Source: Microbacterium commune
GTDB lineage: Bacteria; Actinomycetota; Actinomycetes; Actinomycetales; Microbacteriaceae
NCBI RefSeq assembly: GCF_014836945.1
Contig: NZ_JACSPX010000001.1
Span: 735,717 to 799,716 of the forward strand
Reading direction: 5' to 3'
Length of the DNA: 64,000 nucleotides
Shown: one piece after another, positions 50,983-62,805 of the stretch
Numbering within the stretch: position 1 is the stretch's first letter
Layout: every line of letters starts with the position of its first letter
Notes under the pieces: generated by a model
The model's input: only the letters and a program-made list of their open reading frames with translations
Told to the model about the DNA's origin: nothing
Databases searched by the model: none
Translations under genes and position numbers: made by a program

Positions 50983-53703
50983 GTGTCCACCCTTCTCTCC
51001 TCGCTCGGCCGATGGTCGTTCCGCCACCCCTGGCGTGTGCTCGTCGCCTGGCTGATCGTGCTCGGCGTCGCGGGCGGCGGCGCGGTGGGGCTCGGCGCGG
51101 GAACAGACAACACGTTCTCCATCCCCGGCACCGAGTCGCAGGCCGGACTCGAGCAGCTGCAGCGTACCTTCCCCCAGGTGAGCGGCACGAACGCCCAGTT
51201 CATCGTGGTCGCCGCCGACGGCGATGACGTCACTGATACCGCGTACCGCGACGACATCGAGAGCACTGTGCGGGCTCTCGAGCGCATCGACGGAGTGCTC
51301 GCCGTGACGTCGCCCTACGACGAGAACATCACCGGCATGGTCAACAACGAGAAGACCGCCGCGATCGTGCGCCTGCAGTTCGACGGGCAGTCGACGGACG
51401 TGCCGGACAGCGTGAAAGACGACCTGCAGCAGCGCGTCGACGACCTCGCCACGGCGCTGCCGGACGGATCGCAGGCGGCGCTCGGCGGCGACCTGTTCGC
51501 CACGTCGATCCCCACCGTCACGATCACCGAGGCGATCGGCCTGCTCATCGCCCTGCTCGTGCTGATCGTGACGTTCCGCTCGTTCGTCGTCGCGGGCCTT
51601 CCCCTGCTGACCGCCGTGCTCGGCGTCGGCATCTCGATGGCCGGCATCTTCGCCGCCACGGCATTCGCGACCGTCTCGTCGACCACTCCCCTGCTCGCGC
51701 TCATGCTCGGCCTCGCGGTCGGCATCGACTACGCGCTGTTCATCGTCGCCCGGCACCAGGATCAGGTGCGCGATGGCGTCGATCCCGAGCAGTCCGCCGC
51801 ACGAGCCGTCGGCACGGCCGGCTCGGCCGTCGTGTTCGCCGGAGTCACGGTGCTGATCGCCCTGATCGGGCTCGGTTTCGCGGGCATCCCGTTCCTGACG
51901 ACCATGGGCGTCGCCGCCTCGGTCGCCGTGGCGATCGCCGTCGCCATCTCGGTCACGCTCACCCCCGCGATGCTCGGTTTCGTCAAGGGTCGCGTCGCCG
52001 GGCGCCCGCGCCGCGCGCGCCGGAAGACGGATGCCGCACCTCGGCCCACCTTCTCGCGGCGCTGGGTGGACGCCATCACGAAGCGTCCGGTCATGGTCGC
52101 CACGGCGGTGATCGTCGGTCTCGGCGTCGTCGCGATCCCGGCCCTCAGCCTCAACCTCGCACTGCCCAACGCCGGCGTGCTGCCGAAGGGATCCGAGGCG
52201 CGCATCAGCTACGACCTCACCGCAGAGGAATTCGGCCCCGGCTTCAACGGCCCGCTGATCCTCACCGGCACGATCGTCACCTCCACCGATCCGCTGAACC
52301 TCATGCAGGATCTCGGCGACGAGGTCGAGAAGCTGCCCGGCGTGCGCGAGGTCGCCCTGGCCACCCCGAACGAGACGGCCGACACCGGCATCGTGCAGAT
52401 CATCCCCGAGACCGCCCCCGACGACCCCGCCACCAGCGACCTCGTGCGCGAACTGCGCTCGCACCACGACGAGTGGCTCGACGAGTACGGCATCGACCTG
52501 AAGGTCACCGGATTCACCGCCGTCGCGATCGACATCTCCGATCAGCTCGGCTCGGCGCTGCTTCCGTTCGGCATCTTCGTGATCGGCCTGTCGCTGATCC
52601 TGCTGGCGATCGTCTTCCGCTCGATCTGGGTGCCGGTCACCGCGGCGATCGGCTATCTGCTCTCGATCGCCGCCGCGTTCGGCGTCGTCGCCGCGGTCTT
52701 CGAGTGGGGCTGGTTCGCGGATGCCCTGCACGTCGCGCGCACGGGCCCGATCATCAGCTTCATGCCTATCGTGCTGATGGGTGTGCTGTTCGGCCTGGCC
52801 ATGGACTACCAGGTGTTCCTCGTCTCGCGGATGCGCGAGGACTTCGTGCACGCCGCCGGCTCTGGTCGCGCTGCGGCCGTCGAGGCGGTGCGATCCGGCT
52901 TCGCCGGCACCGCCCGCGTGGTCACGGCGGCGGCGCTCATCATGTTCGCAGTCTTCGTCGCGTTCGTGCCGGAGGGCGACTCGTCGCTCAAACCGATCGC
53001 CCTCGGGCTCGCCGCGGGCATCGCGATCGACGCGTTCCTCGTGCGCATGACGCTGATCCCCGCGGTGATGGCGATCCTCGGCGATCGCGCGTGGCGCATC
53101 CCGCGGTGGATGCAGCGCATCCTGCCGCACGTCGACATCGAGGGCGAGGCGGTCGAGCGCGAGCGCGCGCTCGAGGCGTGGCCGGGTGACGGGAGCGTCC
53201 TCGCGGCCGACGACCTCGTCGTCGACGAGGCCGACATCCACCGGGCGCACCTGCGCCTCGCGCCGGGTGGTTCGCTGGTCGTCACCGGAACGACGTCGCG
53301 CGCGCTGCGCGCCCTGGCTCTCGTGCTGGCGGGACGGGTGACGCCGGATGCCGGCAGGCTGCGCATCGCCGGACACCTGCTGCCCGGTCGCGCGGTGTGG
53401 GTGCGCGCGCACGTCGGCGTCGCGCTGCTCGACCAGCCGGATGCCCCCGCTCACGTCGGCGAGGCGCTGCGCGGTCACACGGCGCTGGTCATCCTGCACG
53501 GCATCGAGCGCATGTCGCTCTCGCACCGCGACCAGATCGCCGCGCAGCTGCGCGACGCCGGTGACGCTCTCGCCGTGGTCTTCACCACGACCGATCCGGA
53601 TGCCGCGCAGCGGCTGCTCGTCGATGCCGGCCGCGCCCCGGCATCCGTCTCGGATCTGTCCCGCACTTCCGTCCTTCCCGACCCGACCGAGGTGACCGCA
53701 TGA
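50983..53703 (+). CDS. MMPL-family transporter with degenerate ABC-ATPase-like tail
   Basis: A 906-residue RND/MMPL transporter with two blocks of six helices, each preceded by an extracytoplasmic loop. Family motifs are seen in LMLGLAVGIDYALFIVARHQ and MGVLFGLAMDYQVFLVSRMR. Residues from about 725 to 906 are extra. They follow an ABC ATPase pattern (LRLAPGGSLVVTGTTSRALR, DAGRLRIAGHLLPG) but have lost Walker A (no GKS/T) and the LSGGQ signature. GGAGG lies 4 nt before the GTG. The stop overlaps the yhgE-like start by ATGA. Substrate is unknown; lipids or drugs are plausible. Confidence 0.88.
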   Translation: MSTLLSSLGRWSFRHPWRVLVAWLIVLGVAGGGAVGLGAGTDNTFSIPGTESQAGLEQLQRTFPQVSGTNAQFIVVAADGDDVTDTAYRDDIESTVRALERIDGVLAVTSPYDENITGMVNNEKTAAIVRLQFDGQSTDVPDSVKDDLQQRVDDLATALPDGSQAALGGDLFATSIPTVTITEAIGLLIALLVLIVTFRSFVVAGLPLLTAVLGVGISMAGIFAATAFATVSSTTPLLALMLGLAVGIDYALFIVARHQDQVRDGVDPEQSAARAVGTAGSAVVFAGVTVLIALIGLGFAGIPFLTTMGVAASVAVAIAVAISVTLTPAMLGFVKGRVAGRPRRARRKTDAAPRPTFSRRWVDAITKRPVMVATAVIVGLGVVAIPALSLNLALPNAGVLPKGSEARISYDLTAEEFGPGFNGPLILTGTIVTSTDPLNLMQDLGDEVEKLPGVREVALATPNETADTGIVQIIPETAPDDPATSDLVRELRSHHDEWLDEYGIDLKVTGFTAVAIDISDQLGSALLPFGIFVIGLSLILLAIVFRSIWVPVTAAIGYLLSIAAAFGVVAAVFEWGWFADALHVARTGPIISFMPIVLMGVLFGLAMDYQVFLVSRMREDFVHAAGSGRAAAVEAVRSGFAGTARVVTAAALIMFAVFVAFVPEGDSSLKPIALGLAAGIAIDAFLVRMTLIPAVMAILGDRAWRIPRWMQRILPHVDIEGEAVERERALEAWPGDGSVLAADDLVVDEADIHRAHLRLAPGGSLVVTGTTSRALRALALVLAGRVTPDAGRLRIAGHLLPGRAVWVRAHVGVALLDQPDAPAHVGEALRGHTALVILHGIERMSLSHRDQIAAQLRDAGDALAVVFTTTDPDAAQRLLVDAGRAPASVSDLSRTSVLPDPTEVTA

Positions 53704-55691
53704 GTCTTCCCATCGAACGCGCACGCTCCCGGCGACCGATCACCTGGCTGACGCTCATCGGGGTGCTGCTGCTGCCCGCGATGATCGGCGGGATCCTCGT
53801 CGCCGCCCTGCACGACCCGACCGACCGCCTCGAGGAGATGACCGCCGCGGTCGTCAACCTCGACAAGCCGGTCACCATCGACGGGCAGTACACCCCGCTC
53901 GGCCGTCAGCTCGCCGCAGGACTCGTGGAGGGCTCGGATGAGCTCGACTCGAACCTCACGTGGGTCATCTCGAACGAGGACGATGCTGCCGAGGGCATGG
54001 CCGACGGCCGCTACCAGGCGATCGTGACGATCCCGAAGTCGTTCTCGAAGGACGCCACCTCGGCGGGTGTCGCCCTGCAGGACGGTGAGGCAACCGCCGA
54101 GCAGGCCGAGATCAGCGTCACCTCCCCGCCCGACGGGCGCGTGGCCGACGGGCTGATCAGCCAGCAGATCGCCTCGGTCGCCGCCTCGACCCTCGGCACG
54201 ATGCTGAGCGAGGCGACGGTCGGCAACGTGCTGATCGGCTTCAAGACCATCGGCGACCAGATCGGGGATGCCGCCGACGGCGCCGACCAGCTCGCCGCCG
54301 GTGCACGCTCTGCGGCCGACGGCGCGGCCGAGATCCCGGGCGGCGCGGCGCAGCTGGCCGACGGGGCGAACAAGCTCGCAGACGGCGCGGGTGAGCTCGC
54401 GGGTGGCCTGAGCACGATCGCCGGGAAGGCGCGCGAAGCCGGTTCGGGCGCGACGCAGCTCGGACAGGGTCTGATCTCGGGTGCGGCGGCGCTGGAGAGC
54501 GGCGGACTCGTGCCGGGTCAGCTGCTGGATGCCGCGAACGGGGCCAAGCAGGCCACCGCCGGGGTCGACAGCGGAGTCGCGAAGCTCTCAAGCGGCATCG
54601 ACCAGCTCGTCATGCTGTGCTCCACCCGCACGCCCGGGATCGATCCCGCCGGCGACCAGGTGTGCGGTGCTCTGAAGACCCTCCAGACGGATCAGAAGGA
54701 GGGTCTGCCCGCTCTGAGGACTGGCACCGCGGGAGCCTCGGCGGCCGCAGCGGGAACAGCGGACGGGCTCACGCAGCTGAGCACCGAGGCCCCCAAGGCC
54801 GTCGCCGGCCAGCTGCGTACGGCCGGTGCGGCGGCATCCCAGCTCGGCAGCGGACTGGGCCAGCTCGCCGACGGAGTGGGCCAGTCGGCGACCGGGGCAT
54901 CGGGCCTCGCTGAAGGCGCGTCGCAGCTCGGCGACGGCATCACCGCCCTCGGCGACGGTGCGGGTGAGCTCTCGAGCGGACTCGACGACCTGGCATCCGG
55001 CACCGACGAGCTCGCCGAGGGCCTGCGCACCGCGTCGACCTCGCTGCCGTCGTTCGACGACGAGCAGTCGACCTCCCTCGCGTCGGTGATCGCCGACCCG
55101 GTCACCTCGAGCTCCGACACGAACGACTTCTTCGGTCCGGCGACGATCCCCCTGCTGTCGGCCGTCGTGCTGTGGTTCGGGGCGCTGGCGTCCTTCGTCG
55201 TGCTGCGGGCGGTTCCCGGCAGCGCGCTCACCTCGCGACGCTCGTCGGCCGGCATGGTGCTGCGCGGGTTCTGGCCCGCCGCGGCGATCGGTGCGGCGCA
55301 GGGCCTGCTGGCCGCACTGGTCGTGCAGCTGGTCGTGGCGTACGACGCGGCGACGTGGTGGGGCTTCGCCGGTTTCGCGATCATCGTCGGCATCGCCTTC
55401 GCCGCGATCAACCAGGCGCTCGTCGCCGTGCTCGGCGGCATCGGTCGCTGGATCAGCGCCCTGGTGGGCGTGCTGGCATTCGCGACGAGCCTCATCTCGA
55501 CGGTGCCCGACTGGCTCGCGGGCCTCGGCGCCGCGATGCCGACGGCGCCCGCTCTGAGCGGGCTGATCGAGCCGAGCGGTGCGGCCTTCGCCGGGCTGGT
55601 CGTGTGGGCTGTGCTGTCGCTCGGTGCCGCCACCATCGCGGTGGCCACCCGGCGCACGACGTCAGCGAAGGCCGTGCTGGCCGCGGCCTAG
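53700..55691 (+). CDS. YhgE/Pip-family membrane protein
   Basis: A 663-residue protein with one N-terminal helix, a long extracytoplasmic region, and five C-terminal helices. The middle (about residues 195-460) carries many repeats of the form GAxxLADGAxxL, typical of YhgE/Pip proteins, and probably forms a helical stalk. It is co-translated with the MMPL transporter and may act as its partner at the cell surface. Confidence 0.88.
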   Translation: MSLPIERARSRRPITWLTLIGVLLLPAMIGGILVAALHDPTDRLEEMTAAVVNLDKPVTIDGQYTPLGRQLAAGLVEGSDELDSNLTWVISNEDDAAEGMADGRYQAIVTIPKSFSKDATSAGVALQDGEATAEQAEISVTSPPDGRVADGLISQQIASVAASTLGTMLSEATVGNVLIGFKTIGDQIGDAADGADQLAAGARSAADGAAEIPGGAAQLADGANKLADGAGELAGGLSTIAGKAREAGSGATQLGQGLISGAAALESGGLVPGQLLDAANGAKQATAGVDSGVAKLSSGIDQLVMLCSTRTPGIDPAGDQVCGALKTLQTDQKEGLPALRTGTAGASAAAAGTADGLTQLSTEAPKAVAGQLRTAGAAASQLGSGLGQLADGVGQSATGASGLAEGASQLGDGITALGDGAGELSSGLDDLASGTDELAEGLRTASTSLPSFDDEQSTSLASVIADPVTSSSDTNDFFGPATIPLLSAVVLWFGALASFVVLRAVPGSALTSRRSSAGMVLRGFWPAAAIGAAQGLLAALVVQLVVAYDAATWWGFAGFAIIVGIAFAAINQALVAVLGGIGRWISALVGVLAFATSLISTVPDWLAGLGAAMPTAPALSGLIEPSGAAFAGLVVWAVLSLGAATIAVATRRTTSAKAVLAAA

Positions 55692-55723
55692 CATCCGGAC
55701 GCCTGCGGCCTGCCTCTGCGGGC

Positions 55724-55789
55724 GCAGGCGAACAGACGAGGGCAGGACGGATCCGATGATCCAGGTCCTGCCCTCGTCTGTTCTCCTGC
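55724..55789. repeat. long palindrome between converging genes
   Basis: 19-bp perfect arms (GAACAGACGAGGGCAGGAC and complement at 55730-55748 and 55765-55783) extend to 25 bp with one mismatch. The 16-nt spacer itself contains GGATC...GATCC. It lies between the ends of the YhgE gene and ccsB. Confidence 0.9.
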
Positions 55790-55828
55790 GTGCCCGCCGC
55801 GTGGGTGGCCTCGTAGGCGAAGAGCACG

Positions 55829-55879
55829 GCTCAGCTCAGCTCAGCTCAGCTCAGCTCAGCTCAGCTCAGCTCAGCTCAG
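55829..55879. repeat. pentanucleotide microsatellite (GCTCA, about 10 units)
   Basis: An uninterrupted run of GCTCA units, 51 bp long. The ccsB stop codon lies inside its last full units, so changes in repeat number alter only the untranslated region. Confidence 0.95.
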
Positions 55880-56875
55880 GCCGGAGTACGCGTGGAGGCC
55901 CTTGAAGAAGACGTTCACGATCGCGAAGTTGAAGATCACGGCGGTGAATCCGGTGATCGAGAGCCATGCTGACGGGTTGCCGCGCCAGCCGCGCGTCGCG
56001 CGGGCGTGGATGTACCCGGCGTAGAGCACCCAGATGATGAACGTCCAGGTCTCCTTCACGTCGAAGCCCCAGTAGCGACCCCAGGCGTCCTGCGCCCAGA
56101 TCGAGCCGGCGATCAGCGTGAAGGTCCAGAAGATGAAGCCCACGACCGTGAAGTGGTACGCCATGTTCTCGAGACGCACCGTGTTCGGCAGTGTGCGCAG
56201 GAACCCCGGACCCGCGTTCTCGACGCCGCCCGCGATGCGACGCTCGCGCCGCGACTGCATGAGCTGCATGACCGACAGAGCGAAGGCGAGCGCGAACAGG
56301 GCGGTCGACAGCGATGCCACGAACACGTGGATCACGAGCCACACCGACTTCAGCGGGTCGACCAGCGGGGTGACCGCGACGTAGAAGTTCGCCGCGGCGG
56401 CCCCCAGCAGCACGACCACGAGCCCCGAGATGAACGTTCCCAGGTAGCGCAGGTCGATGCGGGTGAGCACCACGAGGTACACGGCCATGATCAGCAGCGT
56501 GCCGACCATCGCGAACTCGTACAGGTTCGCCCACGGCACGCGTCCGGCGGCGAAGCCGCGGGTCAGCGTCGACGTGAGATGGAACAGCCAGCCGAGGATC
56601 GCCAGCGCCGTGCCGATGCGGGCGAAGATGTAGCGCGGCGTGCCGCTCTTCGCCTTCCCGCTCCTGGCTGCGCCGCCTGCGGCGGTTCCGGATGCCGGCG
56701 AGCCGGCGCCACGGGCATCCGCTCCCCCGGCTGCGACCAGCACCGGCGTCTCGACCTCTGCGATCGTCGCGGAGGAGCGACGGGCGAGGTCGAAGGCGTA
56801 GGCGATGAACGAGCCGGCGTAGACGGCGATGGCCGTCCACAGCGTGAGGATCGAGATCGAATCGAGGTCGGGCAT
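55871..56875 (-). CDS. ccsB: cytochrome c biogenesis protein CcsB/CcsA type
   Basis: A 334-residue membrane protein with about eight helices. It carries the WWD-like haem-handling motif (WAQDAWGRYWGFDVKETW) and conserved His residues around it (NMAYHFTVVGF, IHARATRGWRG). It passes haem to apocytochrome c together with ResB. The ATG at 56875 follows the resB stop after one base; the longer frame overlaps resB and is not used. It is the last gene of resA-ccdA-resB-ccsB, and its stop codon lies in a microsatellite. Confidence 0.93.
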   Translation of the reverse strand: MPDLDSISILTLWTAIAVYAGSFIAYAFDLARRSSATIAEVETPVLVAAGGADARGAGSPASGTAAGGAARSGKAKSGTPRYIFARIGTALAILGWLFHLTSTLTRGFAAGRVPWANLYEFAMVGTLLIMAVYLVVLTRIDLRYLGTFISGLVVVLLGAAAANFYVAVTPLVDPLKSVWLVIHVFVASLSTALFALAFALSVMQLMQSRRERRIAGGVENAGPGFLRTLPNTVRLENMAYHFTVVGFIFWTFTLIAGSIWAQDAWGRYWGFDVKETWTFIIWVLYAGYIHARATRGWRGNPSAWLSITGFTAVIFNFAIVNVFFKGLHAYSGLS

Positions 56876-56876
56876 G

Positions 56877-58572
<1,696 letters not shown>

Positions 58573-58592
<20 letters not shown>

Positions 58593-59334
58593 TGCTCATC
58601 ACCGCCGTGAGTCGAGACATGATCTGGGTCCACACGCCGGTGACCATCAGCAGGCCCAGCACGATCAGCAGCGCACCGCCGACGATGTTGACGACGCGGA
58701 TGTGGCGCCGCATGAAGGCGGTCGCGCTGGTCGCCCAGCCGAAGCCGAGCGCGACCAGCAGGAACGGGATGCCGAGGCCGAGCGAGTACGCGACACCGAG
58801 CAGTCCGGCGCGCCACGGATCGCCCAGGGTCCAGCCGACGCTGATGATGGCGCCGAGTGTGGGGCCGGTGCACGGCGCCCAGCCGATCGCGAGCGTGAAG
58901 CCGAGCAGAGGTGCGCCGATGAGACCGGCGGTCGAGTCGACCCGCATCTTGTACTCGCGCTGCGCGAAGCCGAACATTCCGAGGAAGACCAGGCCCATCA
59001 GCACGACGACGCCGCCCAGGACGCGGGTGATCAGGTCGCCCCATTCCAGGAAGAAGACGGATGCCGCGCCGCCGATCACCGTGTAGGCGACGAACACCAC
59101 CGTGAACCCGGCGATGAACAGGAGGACGCTGAGAAGCATCCGGCGGCGTGGGGAGGTGGATGCGCTGACCTGCGCCGAGGGGGCTGCGGTTCCCGCCGCT
59201 CCCCCGAGGAATCCCAGATACCCCGGTACCAGCGGCAGGATGCACGGCGACAGGAACGACACGAGCCCTGCGAGCAGGGCGAGTGGGATGGCGATCCAGA
59301 GCGCGCCGGCTCCGATCACGGCATCCGGAGTCAC
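58573..59334 (-). CDS. ccdA: CcdA-type thiol-disulfide transmembrane carrier
   Basis: A 253-residue DsbD-like membrane protein with six to seven helices. The two redox-active Cys are in LVSFLSPCILPLVPGY and GWAPCTGPTLG. It carries electrons from thioredoxin across the membrane to ResA so that apocytochrome c Cys stay reduced. The GTG at 59334 overlaps the resA stop (GTGA), with an AGGAGAAGG site upstream. Confidence 0.93.
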
Positions 59335-59951
59335 GCCTTCTCCTCGAGGGCGTCCTTGATGAGGGTCGACAGGATCGAGGTGCCGTCGATCGGCCCGATG
59401 ATGCGCGCGGCGACCCGCCCCTGCCTGTCGAGCACGAGCGTGGTCGGCGGTGCCTGGATCGGCGTCACCCGGGCGAACGCGAGCTTGGCGTCGCCGGTGG
59501 TGGCGTCCATGAGGCTCGGGTAGGTGACGCCGTAGGTCTTCGCGAAGGCCTTCGCGGTGTCGGCCTGGTCGTAGATGTTCACGCCGATGAACTGCACGCC
59601 GTCGTCCTTGTGCTTCTGCCAGGTCGCCTCGAGGTCTTCGGCTTCGATGCGGCAGGGCCCGCACCCGGCGTACCAGAAGTTCACGACGGCGACCTCGCCG
59701 CGGATGTCGTCGCTCGAGAACGTCGTCCCGTCTTCGGTGACCCCGCCGAAATCGACGGGCGCCTTGCGCTCGGCCGCCGGGATCGACTCGACTCGGAAAT
59801 CGGCGGTCGTGTACGCCTTCTGATCGCCGTTCTTGTACGCCTCGACCATGGGGTCGGGCGCGCAGGCGCTCAGGCCGATGGCGAGCGTCGCGGCGAGCGC
59901 TGCGGCGCCGATGCGCCAAGCGCCGCGAAGGGATCGAGCAGGCACGGACAC
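59331..59951 (-). CDS. resA: ResA/TlpA-type thiol-disulfide lipoprotein
   Basis: A 206-residue thioredoxin-fold protein with a lipoprotein signal peptide (lipobox IGLSAC). The active-site Cys pair is in NFWYAGCGPCRIEAEDL, and the family cis-Pro region is IQAPPTTLVLDRQG. It reduces apocytochrome c, fed by CcdA. The GTG at 59951 has TACGAT ending 7 nt upstream (leaderless), which would be the promoter of the whole res operon. Confidence 0.92.
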   Translation of the reverse strand: MSVPARSLRGAWRIGAAALAATLAIGLSACAPDPMVEAYKNGDQKAYTTADFRVESIPAAERKAPVDFGGVTEDGTTFSSDDIRGEVAVVNFWYAGCGPCRIEAEDLEATWQKHKDDGVQFIGVNIYDQADTAKAFAKTYGVTYPSLMDATTGDAKLAFARVTPIQAPPTTLVLDRQGRVAARIIGPIDGTSILSTLIKDALEEKA

Positions 59952-60007
59952 GCTGGGAATCGTACGCGCGGTTCCTATGCGCGCTCTGAGCCGGCCCCCC
60001 GGTGGCG

Positions 60008-60066
60008 TTCGAATCGCTCACCTGGCGGTTTCTGCGCCGAGATCGCCGCCAGGTGAGCGATTCGAA
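60008..60066. repeat. 21-bp-arm perfect palindrome
   Basis: Arms 60008-60028 and 60046-60066 are perfectly complementary (left arm starts TTCGAATCGCTCACC), with a 17-nt spacer. It lies just past the stop of the phosphoglycerate-mutase-like gene and upstream of resA. Confidence 0.9.
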
Positions 60067-60075
60067 ACCGGTGGG

Positions 60076-60717
60076 TCAGACCGCGCCGAGGTCGACGCCC
60101 TTGGCCGCGGGCTCCGCGTAGTCGACCTCACGCCACACGTCGCCGACGCGCTCGAACGAGGTGATGCTCGACAGCGCGCAGCGCCGGGTGCGCGGATCGT
60201 GCTGCAGCGTGATGCCCGCGACCGAGAGGTGCGTGATCCAGATCGGCGCCTGGTGCGAGACGAACACGATGTCGCCCTCGTGCACCGCGGCCGCCCGCTC
60301 GGCGGCATCCCACGCCTCATCCATCGCCGCGCGCATGCGCGTCGCGACCGACGTGTACGGCTCACCCCAGCTGGGCACCGACGGTCGACGCAGATGCCGC
60401 CAGTTGAACGGATTGCGCAGAGCGCGCGACATCCGCTGCCCCTCGAACACGTTGGCGGGTTCGATGATGCGCGCGTCGTGCGTGGCGTCCAGCCCGAACA
60501 GCTCGGTGAACGGCTCGGCGGATTCCTGGGTGCGCTCGAGCGGAGAGCAACGCAGTTCGCTCACGGGGCGGCCTGTGGATGCCAGATACTCGGCCGCATC
60601 GCGCGCCATCCGGCGCCCAGCCCTGCTCAGGTGGTAATCGGGCAGGCGCCCGTAGAGCACCCGCTTCGGATTGTGCACTTCGCCATGGCGCACCAGGTGG
60701 AGTCGTCGTGCCGTCAC
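60076..60717 (-). CDS. histidine phosphatase (phosphoglycerate-mutase-like) family protein
   Basis: A 213-residue protein with the RHG motif LHLVRHGEVHNP holding the phospho-His, LRCSPLERTQESAEP, and a second catalytic His in IVFVSHQAP. In actinobacteria this gene regularly precedes resA-ccdA-resB-ccsB, but its substrate there is not established. The GTG at 60717 is preceded by TACGGT ending 6 nt upstream (leaderless). Confidence 0.88.
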   Translation of the reverse strand: MTARRLHLVRHGEVHNPKRVLYGRLPDYHLSRAGRRMARDAAEYLASTGRPVSELRCSPLERTQESAEPFTELFGLDATHDARIIEPANVFEGQRMSRALRNPFNWRHLRRPSVPSWGEPYTSVATRMRAAMDEAWDAAERAAAVHEGDIVFVSHQAPIWITHLSVAGITLQHDPRTRRCALSSITSFERVGDVWREVDYAEPAAKGVDLGAV

Positions 60718-60816
60718 CCGCCCACCGTATCGCGGGCGAGCACCCCGCCGGATCGGGCGTCACGACCCGCCACGTAGACTGGGCGGGTTCATATCTCCCG
60801 ATCAGAAGGAATCTCC

Positions 60817-62592
60817 GTGCTTCGCACACACACGGCAGGCTCACTCGATGCCTCGCACATCGGTCAGACCGTCACCCTCTCGGGCTGGGTCGATCGTCGC
60901 CGCGATCACGGAGGCGTCGCGTTCATCGATCTCCGCGATGCATCGGGCATCGCGCAGGTCGTCATCCGCGACGAAGAGGTGGCGCACCCGCTGCGCTCGG
61001 AGTTCGTGCTGCAGGTGACCGGCGAGGTCTCGCGCCGCCCCGCGGGCAACGAGAACCCGAACCTGCCGACCGGCGAGATCGAGGTGATCGCGGCTGAGGT
61101 GGTCGTTCTCAACGAGTCCGCCCCGCTCCCCTTTCAGGTCTCGAGCGGCCTGGCCGAATCCGACCCGATCGGCGAGGAGGTGCGTCTGAAGCACCGCTAC
61201 CTCGACCTGCGCCGTCCGAGCCCGGCCGCCGCGATGCGCCTGCGCTCGGACGTCTACAAGGCGATCCGCGACGAGCTGCACGGTCGAGACTTCGTCGAGG
61301 TCGAGACCCCGACGCTGACGCGTTCGACCCCCGAGGGCGCCCGCGACTTCCTCGTGCCGGCGCGCCTGCACCCGGGCAGCTGGTACGCCCTGCCGCAGTC
61401 GCCGCAGCTGTTCAAGCAGCTGCTCATGGTCGGCGGTGTCGAGAAGTACTTCCAGATCGCCCGCTGCTACCGCGACGAGGACTTCCGCGCCGACCGTCAG
61501 CCCGAGTTCACCCAGCTCGACATCGAGATGTCGTTCGTCGAGCAGGAGGACGTCATCGAGATGATGGAGTCCCTCATCGTCGCGATGTGGAAGACCATCG
61601 ACGTCGACGTGCAGATCCCGCTGCCGCGCATCACCTACGCCGATGCGATGGCCAAGTACGGCTCCGACAAGCCCGACCTGCGGTTCGGCCTCGAGCTCGT
61701 CGAAGCGACCGAGTACTTCGCGAACACCCCGTTCCGCGTGTTCCAGTCGGAGTACGTCGGCGCCGTACTGATGCCCGGCGGTGCGTCGCAGCCGCGCAAG
61801 ACGCTGGATGCCTGGCAGGACTGGGCAAAGCAGCGCGGTGCCCGCGGCCTCGCGTACGTGCTCTTCAACGAAGACGGAACGCTGGGCGGCCCGGTCGCCA
61901 AGAACCTCTCCGAGACCGAGCAGGCGGGTCTCGCCGAGCTCGTCGGGGCGAAGCCGGGCGACTGCGCCTTCTTCGCCGCGGGCGAGACGAAGGCCAGCCG
62001 CGCACTGCTCGGCGCCGCGCGCGTCGAGATCGGCCGCCGCCTCGAACTGCTCGACCCGAACGTCTTCGCGTTCACCTGGGTCGTCGACGCGCCGATGTTC
62101 GAGCCCGCCGGTGACGCCGTGGCGTCCGGCGATGTGGCGGTCGGCTCCGGCTCGTGGACGGCCGTGCATCACGCGTTCACCGGGCCGAAGCCCGAGTTCG
62201 AGGCGACGTTCGACACCGACCCGGCATCCGCTCTCGCCTACGCGTACGACATCGTCTGCAACGGCTCCGAGCTGGGCGGCGGCTCGATCCGCATCCACCG
62301 CGAAGACGTGCAGAAGCGTGTGTTCAGCGTGATGGGCATCACCGAGGAGCAGGCCGACGAGAAGTTCGGCTTCCTGCTCGAGGCGTTCAGGTTCGGCGCT
62401 CCCCCGCACGGCGGCATCGCGCTGGGCATGGACCGCGTCATGCAGCATCTGACGAAGACGGAGTCGATCCGCGAGGTCATCGCCTTCCCGAAGTCGGGTG
62501 GCGGCTTCGACCCGCTGACCGAGGCACCCGCGCCGATCACGCCCGAGCAGCGCGCCGAGGCCGGCGTCGACGTCGAATCCGAGGACGCCTGA
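60817..62592 (+). CDS. aspS: aspartate-tRNA ligase (AspRS)
   Basis: A 591-residue bacterial-type class II synthetase. The anticodon-binding OB fold is N-terminal ([20 protein letters not shown]). Motif 2 is [18 protein letters not shown] and motif 3 is [14 protein letters not shown]; the GAD insertion lies between. The GTG at 60817 has AAGGA about 8 nt upstream. Whether it is discriminating or also charges tRNA-Asn cannot be told from this window. Confidence 0.96.
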   Translation: MLRTHTAGSLDASHIGQTVTLSGWVDRRRDHGGVAFIDLRDASGIAQVVIRDEEVAHPLRSEFVLQVTGEVSRRPAGNENPNLPTGEIEVIAAEVVVLNESAPLPFQVSSGLAESDPIGEEVRLKHRYLDLRRPSPAAAMRLRSDVYKAIRDELHGRDFVEVETPTLTRSTPEGARDFLVPARLHPGSWYALPQSPQLFKQLLMVGGVEKYFQIARCYRDEDFRADRQPEFTQLDIEMSFVEQEDVIEMMESLIVAMWKTIDVDVQIPLPRITYADAMAKYGSDKPDLRFGLELVEATEYFANTPFRVFQSEYVGAVLMPGGASQPRKTLDAWQDWAKQRGARGLAYVLFNEDGTLGGPVAKNLSETEQAGLAELVGAKPGDCAFFAAGETKASRALLGAARVEIGRRLELLDPNVFAFTWVVDAPMFEPAGDAVASGDVAVGSGSWTAVHHAFTGPKPEFEATFDTDPASALAYAYDIVCNGSELGGGSIRIHREDVQKRVFSVMGITEEQADEKFGFLLEAFRFGAPPHGGIALGMDRVMQHLTKTESIREVIAFPKSGGGFDPLTEAPAPITPEQRAEAGVDVESEDA

Positions 62593-62610
62593 CGCTCAGG
62601 CCCCGCCTAC

Positions 62611-62655
62611 CGTCGAGACCCCCGGCTGCTGATGTTGCAGCCGGGGGTCTCGACG
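62611..62655. terminator. 19-bp-arm palindrome downstream of aspS
   Basis: CGTCGAGACCCCCGGCTGC and its perfect complement, with a 7-nt spacer, start 18 nt past the aspS stop. No T run follows. It shares CGAGACCCCC with the palindrome at 46539. Confidence 0.8.
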
Positions 62656-62805
62656 TACGAGCAGGGGCAGCGGGCCCCTCACCGATTCGCCCTCAGGACA
62701 CCTGTCGTTCACCCGGTTCGCGCCACCCGGTAACTCGTGCGCCGTAGCTTCCTCTCGTAACCCGACTCCCGTGCGCGAGCGCGGGAAATCCGAGAGGAAA
62801 CCCTG

